Shown piece by piece: positions 60,661-64,000 of a DNA stretch of 64,000 bases. This stretch comes from Leptospira sp. Its GTDB lineage: Bacteria > Spirochaetota > Leptospiria > Leptospirales > Leptospiraceae. The notes below the pieces were generated by a model. It was not told the DNA's origin, did no database searches, and was given only the letters and a program-made list of their open reading frames with translations. Positions within the stretch are counted from its first letter, which is position 1. Every line of letters starts with the position of its first letter. Location: contig JAPZRK010000002.1 of NCBI GenBank assembly GCA_027531445.1, positions 32,920 to 96,919 of the forward strand, written 5' to 3'. The translations under genes and the position numbers were made by a program.

Positions 60661-61116
60661 CTAATGATTCCGACTTTGAATGATCCTTTCTTCCAATTTC
60701 GAAAGAGACGATTCCAAAATTTGTGCAAAGAATAGAGATGGAATGGCGACCGCAAGACCCACGATGGTAGTCACGAGTGCATCTTTTATTCCACCAGCTA
60801 ACACATCAATTGTTGCCTTCCCTGATAATTGCATATCAGAAAAAGAAGAATAGATACCGAGAACCGTTCCCATAAGTCCAAGTAACATCGAGATAGAAGC
60901 AATGGCAGGAAGCCAATCTAAGGCGCGCTCCAAAGGCAAAAAGTGTAGATTAAGAAGAAACTCGATATCTTTCTCCTTATCTTCGTTTTTAAATGACAGA
61001 TGATCGAAACTTCTGATTTTCAAAAAAGTATGAATAAAGAGTGCAAAACTAGTTATAGAAAAAGTGAATAAAACGAATAAAATGAAATTTGCACCAAAAG
61101 AAAATGTCCAATTCAT
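60661..61116 (-). CDS. ExbB/TolQ/MotA-family channel protein, short form
   Basis: A 151-residue protein with three hydrophobic segments and the family signature near its middle: WLPAIASISMLLGLMGTVLGI followed by the ALVTTIVGLAVAIPSL stretch with Thr and Pro residues that pair with ExbD's Asp. It is shorter than typical ExbB (about 200-240 residues), lacking most of the cytoplasmic loop extension. No TonB or TolA gene is found in the window. Its start codon is 17 bases from the divergent menG start. Family firm, partner output unknown. Confidence 0.85.
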   Translation of the reverse strand: MNWTFSFGANFILFVLFTFSITSFALFIHTFLKIRSFDHLSFKNEDKEKDIEFLLNLHFLPLERALDWLPAIASISMLLGLMGTVLGIYSSFSDMQLSGKATIDVLAGGIKDALVTTIVGLAVAIPSLFFAQILESSLSKLEERIIQSRNH

Positions 61117-61133
61117 GGAAGAAACAACCTTTT

Positions 61134-61862
61134 ATGAACCAGTATCAGTTACCTACTCCTGAAAAGAAACCCGAATATGTAAAGACCAATTTTGATCATA
61201 TTGCAAAAGCTTATGATAGATTCAACGATTGGAATAGTTTTTTTTTACATAGGACTTGGAAAAATTGGATCATCAATCAATCCCTGACAGAATGCCCGAA
61301 TGCAAAAATCGCCTTGGATCTTTGTTGCGGAACTGGAGATATTACCACTAGGCTTTCTAAATTGAATCACCTTCAAAAAGTGATCGGATTAGATTTTTCG
61401 GAGAATATGCTTTCATACGCCAAACATAAAATAGGTGATAAATCAAGAGTAAACCTAATTGTTGGTGATGCGATGAATTTAAACGAATTTGATGATAACA
61501 GTGTGGATTTGATTACTATGGGATTCGGCCTTCGAAATGTATCTGACTTAAAAAAATGTTTGAAAGAAATTTACCGAGTACTCTCGCCATCTGGTGTATT
61601 TATAAATTTAGATGTTGGCCGAGTCCGTCCAAAATTCCTTAAGTGGTTTGCAGACTTCTATTTTTTCCACATCGTACCTATATTTGGTTATCTAATTTAT
61701 GGAAAAAAACACGAGATGTTCGATTACCTTCCGCATTCTTCAACCGTTTATCCTGATCAAGAAACGTTACAAACCATTCTTGGTGAAATCGGTTTCAAAC
61801 AAGTAAGGTATCAAAATTTTGTCTTTGGAAATGCAGTTGGTCACATTGCGAAAAAGTCTTAA
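61134..61862 (+). CDS. menG: Demethylmenaquinone/ubiquinone methyltransferase
   Basis: A 242-residue SAM methyltransferase of the UbiE/MenG family. The start of the family, VKTNFDHIAKAYDRFND, lies just inside, so ATG 61134 is chosen over the longer frame from 61089. SAM-binding DLCCGTGDIT, VIGLDFSENML, and the diagnostic FGLRNVSDLKKCLKE and YLPHSS segments are present. It C-methylates demethylmenaquinone (or the ubiquinone precursor). Leptospires use menaquinone, so menG is the likely identity; ubiE cannot be excluded from sequence alone. Confidence 0.92.
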   Translation: MNQYQLPTPEKKPEYVKTNFDHIAKAYDRFNDWNSFFLHRTWKNWIINQSLTECPNAKIALDLCCGTGDITTRLSKLNHLQKVIGLDFSENMLSYAKHKIGDKSRVNLIVGDAMNLNEFDDNSVDLITMGFGLRNVSDLKKCLKEIYRVLSPSGVFINLDVGRVRPKFLKWFADFYFFHIVPIFGYLIYGKKHEMFDYLPHSSTVYPDQETLQTILGEIGFKQVRYQNFVFGNAVGHIAKKS

Positions 61863-62056
61863 AGACAATTTCTAGACAATAATTACAATATCATGACAGA
61901 ATGTTTCCAAATTGTAACGTTTGACACAATTGCAATTTAGAAACTCAGCATAGATCTTTTTTTTCCTGATTCCGCTTGATTTTTAATCTGTTTTAAGCGA
62001 TATGTTAACTGGGTGAGTCTTATCCATTTTGAATAAGAGCATCATGCGAGGATCAA

Positions 62057-63859
62057 ATGCTAAAACGTTTATTATCTATCATCATATTACTAGCCTTAGT
62101 TAGTGCTTGTTCTTCAAAGAAGAAAGGACTACCATTATTTCTACTCATGCTAGGTGGTGGATCTACAGGAAATACATCCTCGGTTGCAGCATCTCCGACT
62201 ACCATTGAAAATGCCGCATCTGGAGATACATTTACTGTAGTTCCTCTTGACAATGGTTCATCTACTGGTAGTGGATCCACTGGCGGCGCTACTGGCGATG
62301 ATGTCTTCGTAACACCAGGCGGTGAAACTCAGATTACTTCTAATATTTCTTTCCAAGTATTAAATGATACCTTCCTTTGGGATAACTCGATAAGCACATT
62401 TATCACGATCCGTGTTTCCAACGAAGATGGTACGCTTTCCGGTATCACTGTCAAAGTGAGTGAGGACCAAAGCACAATCGGAGTCCCTCAATTTCTTTCC
62501 CAAGGTCAAACAGGATCGGACGGCATTGTTACGATCCGTTTTTCTGTTCGACCAAATGTCTCGGAAGTCATTATCACAGTGCTCGGTAGAAATCCCAAAA
62601 ATGGACAGCTACAAGAGATTACGGGAAGACTTCCCATCCAAGTTCCAGCGGGTTCGGTACCTGGTGGCGGAAATGGCAATGGTGGCACAAATCCCCCTGG
62701 CGGTGGCGGAACAGTCGTCGTTGCACCAGAAATTGACCTAAGCACTGTTGATTTCGGCGGCGTTGCTGGTTGCCTAACAGCAATTGATGCAGACTGTGAT
62801 GGCGTTTTGGACGAAAATGATGGCTTTCCTGATGATGCGACTTTGGGTTGGACCGTCAATTCTGGCAAGTTTACCCTCGCCTGGGAAGATTACTACCAAT
62901 CCGCATTCATTACCAATGGAACTGTCAATCCAAGAAATGACATGGATTTGAACGACCATGTTTCTATCTTCAGAACCGAAATTGATCACACACCGACCGG
63001 CAAAGTAAAGGCAATACGTGGGGTGTTCACTCATGTAGGAAAGGGTGCCGGATTCAATCATGATCTTCGTCTTTCTTTGGATGTCCCTACTTCCGCTCAA
63101 TTCGAGATCAATTATATAGGTAAGGACGGAAATCCGATTTCTCCTTCCCAAATGAATTGTTCGCTTGCCCTCTCCTCGGCATCGAATGTTGGGGATTGTG
63201 TTGGTGGCACTCTAACCTCTGCCGAATTGAAGAAGGGTTTACTGATATTTCCAAATTCGAAAAATACACTCTACAATGTTAAAAATGCTCCTAACGTTGG
63301 AGGAACTCTCAACTTTGTTTTGGGAATGACTGCTGAATTTACAATCACCTTCGCAGAACCTGTGGATCTCTATACTGGTAACAATGTTTCCGGTGGTCAT
63401 CTCAACTATTTCCTTGCCGTGAGTGGAACAGGCGAACGAATCTACCGACCTGGTTTTTTTAAATCAGCAGGCTCAAATTCTTACGACCTATATATTGATC
63501 GCATTACCGGCTTTCCATTCGGCGTCATCGTCCCTGGCGTATTCAATTACCCTCGGGAAGTTGTAAATATTTTAGACCCGACTAATGCTGGTAAAACTGG
63601 TTATCCAGCCTTCAAAGAATGGGCAAGCTCAAAAGGAACTTTATCTAGAAACTGGTTTGAACAAGAGATGACAACCTCCCAAAAATCCTATGTTGTAGAT
63701 ATTAAATCCAACTACGTTCCAGGACATTTTGCCGCAATTTTGATTGATTCGGTGCACACCTATGCATGGGAATTGGCACTCGGATTGGTTGCGATTGGTC
63801 TCTCTCTTGGCTACTATTTTCGCAAGAGATTGTTTCAATCGCTTGCGATTACCATATAG
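62057..63859 (+). CDS. LruC-domain lipoprotein
   Basis: A 600-residue lipoprotein with lipobox LVSAC (Cys18). An extracytoplasmic low-complexity region (G/S/T-rich, with a GGGNGNGG linker near residues 200-222) separates an N-terminal immunoglobulin-like domain from a calcium-loop-like D-x-D-x-D-G segment (DADCDGVLDENDGFPDD). Then comes a LruC-type domain with DMDLNDHV (residues 295-301) and a GAGFNHDLRLSLD stretch. LruC is a Leptospira lipoprotein known from uveitis studies. The last 30 residues form a transmembrane helix followed by FRKR, a C-terminal anchor-like tail. Gene is preceded by the 194-base gap 61863-62056. Confidence 0.85.
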   Translation: MLKRLLSIIILLALVSACSSKKKGLPLFLLMLGGGSTGNTSSVAASPTTIENAASGDTFTVVPLDNGSSTGSGSTGGATGDDVFVTPGGETQITSNISFQVLNDTFLWDNSISTFITIRVSNEDGTLSGITVKVSEDQSTIGVPQFLSQGQTGSDGIVTIRFSVRPNVSEVIITVLGRNPKNGQLQEITGRLPIQVPAGSVPGGGNGNGGTNPPGGGGTVVVAPEIDLSTVDFGGVAGCLTAIDADCDGVLDENDGFPDDATLGWTVNSGKFTLAWEDYYQSAFITNGTVNPRNDMDLNDHVSIFRTEIDHTPTGKVKAIRGVFTHVGKGAGFNHDLRLSLDVPTSAQFEINYIGKDGNPISPSQMNCSLALSSASNVGDCVGGTLTSAELKKGLLIFPNSKNTLYNVKNAPNVGGTLNFVLGMTAEFTITFAEPVDLYTGNNVSGGHLNYFLAVSGTGERIYRPGFFKSAGSNSYDLYIDRITGFPFGVIVPGVFNYPREVVNILDPTNAGKTGYPAFKEWASSKGTLSRNWFEQEMTTSQKSYVVDIKSNYVPGHFAAILIDSVHTYAWELALGLVAIGLSLGYYFRKRLFQSLAITI

Positions 63860-63880
63860 AGCCATTTCTTGCAAGACATA

Positions 63881-63911
63881 AGGCGGAGAAGATTTCATTT
63901 TTTTTCCGCCT
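63881..63911. terminator. Inverted repeat between the LruC gene and a convergent frame
   Basis: AGGCGGA (63881-63887) and TCCGCCT (63905-63911) form a 7-bp GC-rich stem around a 17-base loop. It lies between the LruC stop at 63859 and the stop of a possible minus-strand gene at 63936, where a bidirectional terminator would be expected. There is no clear T-run after it on the plus strand; the minus side has a T-poor tract. Low confidence. Confidence 0.3.
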
Positions 63912-63935
63912 AGCTAGTACTTCTTCTAAAAAAAC

Positions 63936-64000
63936 TTATAGTTTTCCCGAATTTTTTTCTCTTACCGCTTGATCTTGTTTGAATCCTTCCGGATAATAGT
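63936..64000 (-). CDS. Possible 3' end of a minus-strand gene running in from the right
   Basis: An open frame of about 21 codons reads into a TAA at 63936-63938 and ends in AVREKNSGKL. The fragment is hydrophilic and could be a natural C-terminus of a convergent gene, but it is too short to be sure it is coding. Confidence 0.25.
   Translation of the reverse strand, partial: YYPEGFKQDQAVREKNSGKL

Noticed and set aside
61921..61955. TTGACA at 61921-61926 before the LruC gene as a sigma-70 promoter
   Set aside because: No good -10 lies 16-18 bases downstream; the nearest AT-rich hexamer is at about 22 bases.
1..64000. Searched for tRNA, rRNA, CRISPR, insertion sequences and prophage genes
   Set aside because: None seen; gaps between genes are too small for rRNA and show no repeat-spacer pattern or transposase.

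Overview
The window is a compact, low-GC, fully bacterial chromosomal segment, most likely from a spirochaete of the genus Leptospira. The grounds are family-level: two DUF1574/SGNH-type proteins, a lipoprotein with a LruC domain, many short-signal lipoproteins, a PilZ protein, stand-alone SpoIIE-type phosphatase and anti-sigma-like ATPase modules, and AT-rich coding sequence with frequent GTG/TTG starts. Species cannot be resolved from sequence reading alone. There is no rRNA, tRNA, CRISPR array, insertion sequence, phage gene or integrase, and no gene-free stretch longer than about 210 bases. The largest gaps are 47027-47230 and 61863-62056.

Layout. 1-2257 (minus, running off the left edge): a papain-fold protein with a destroyed active site followed by fibronectin-III-like repeats. 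2372-4619: a GT-C-like membrane protein and a PilZ domain protein. 4628-11194 (minus): a tight five-gene methylmalonyl-CoA mutase operon (small exported protein, mutA, mutB, meaB, MFS transporter). 11259-15807: YhhN-type membrane protein, a ferritin-like protein with a lysine-rich tail, a DUF2505-like protein, an EamA transporter, a thioredoxin-fold-like membrane protein and a TMEM43 homologue. 15959-20513: spermidine synthase, three overlapping envelope genes (candidate outer-membrane protein, lipoprotein, lipid-anchored HEGGH metallopeptidase) and pyrF. 20517-24826: the FAD oxidoreductase / DUF1365 / cyclopropane-fatty-acid-synthase-like lipid module, an SRPBCC protein and a small helical protein.

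24908-34132 is a surface-glycan and envelope region. It holds two SGNH/DUF1574-type proteins, an M30-like metalloprotease lipoprotein, a nucleotidyltransferase-GT2 fusion, an epimerase-like protein without the usual catalytic tyrosine, a GT2 and a GT-C-like protein. 34151-38315: a catalytically intact HtrA-like protease next to a paralogue that has lost its catalytic residues, divergent from a membrane-bound HATPase_c_2 protein. 38309-47026: apt, htpX, an NCS2 permease, an SspB-like ClpXP adaptor, a CapD/FlaA1-type epimerase, a STAS-zinc-ribbon protein and hrpB. 47231-54745: small membrane proteins, an ECF sigma factor with a FecR-type regulator, soluble transhydrogenase, a large membrane adenylate/guanylate cyclase and an OsmC protein. 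54747-64000: DUF547, CDP-alcohol phosphatidyltransferase, an esterase, dinB, a response regulator-phosphatase with a soluble histidine kinase, an ExbB/ExbD pair, menG/ubiE, and a LruC-domain lipoprotein at the right end.

How it fits together. Most genes are housekeeping or envelope functions. The recurring theme is proteins that keep a fold but lose catalysis: pseudo-papain, pseudo-HtrA, a Tyr-less epimerase, a STAS domain without its serine and a thioredoxin-like domain without CXXC. A second theme is signalling by partner switching: SpoIIE-type phosphatase, HATPase_c_2 protein and STAS protein in three separate loci. I do not see a clear defence or mobile system. The least explained pieces are the HtrA/pseudo-HtrA pair, the pseudo-papain-Fn3 protein, the ferritin-like/H1-like fusion, and the OMP-lipoprotein-metallopeptidase cluster.
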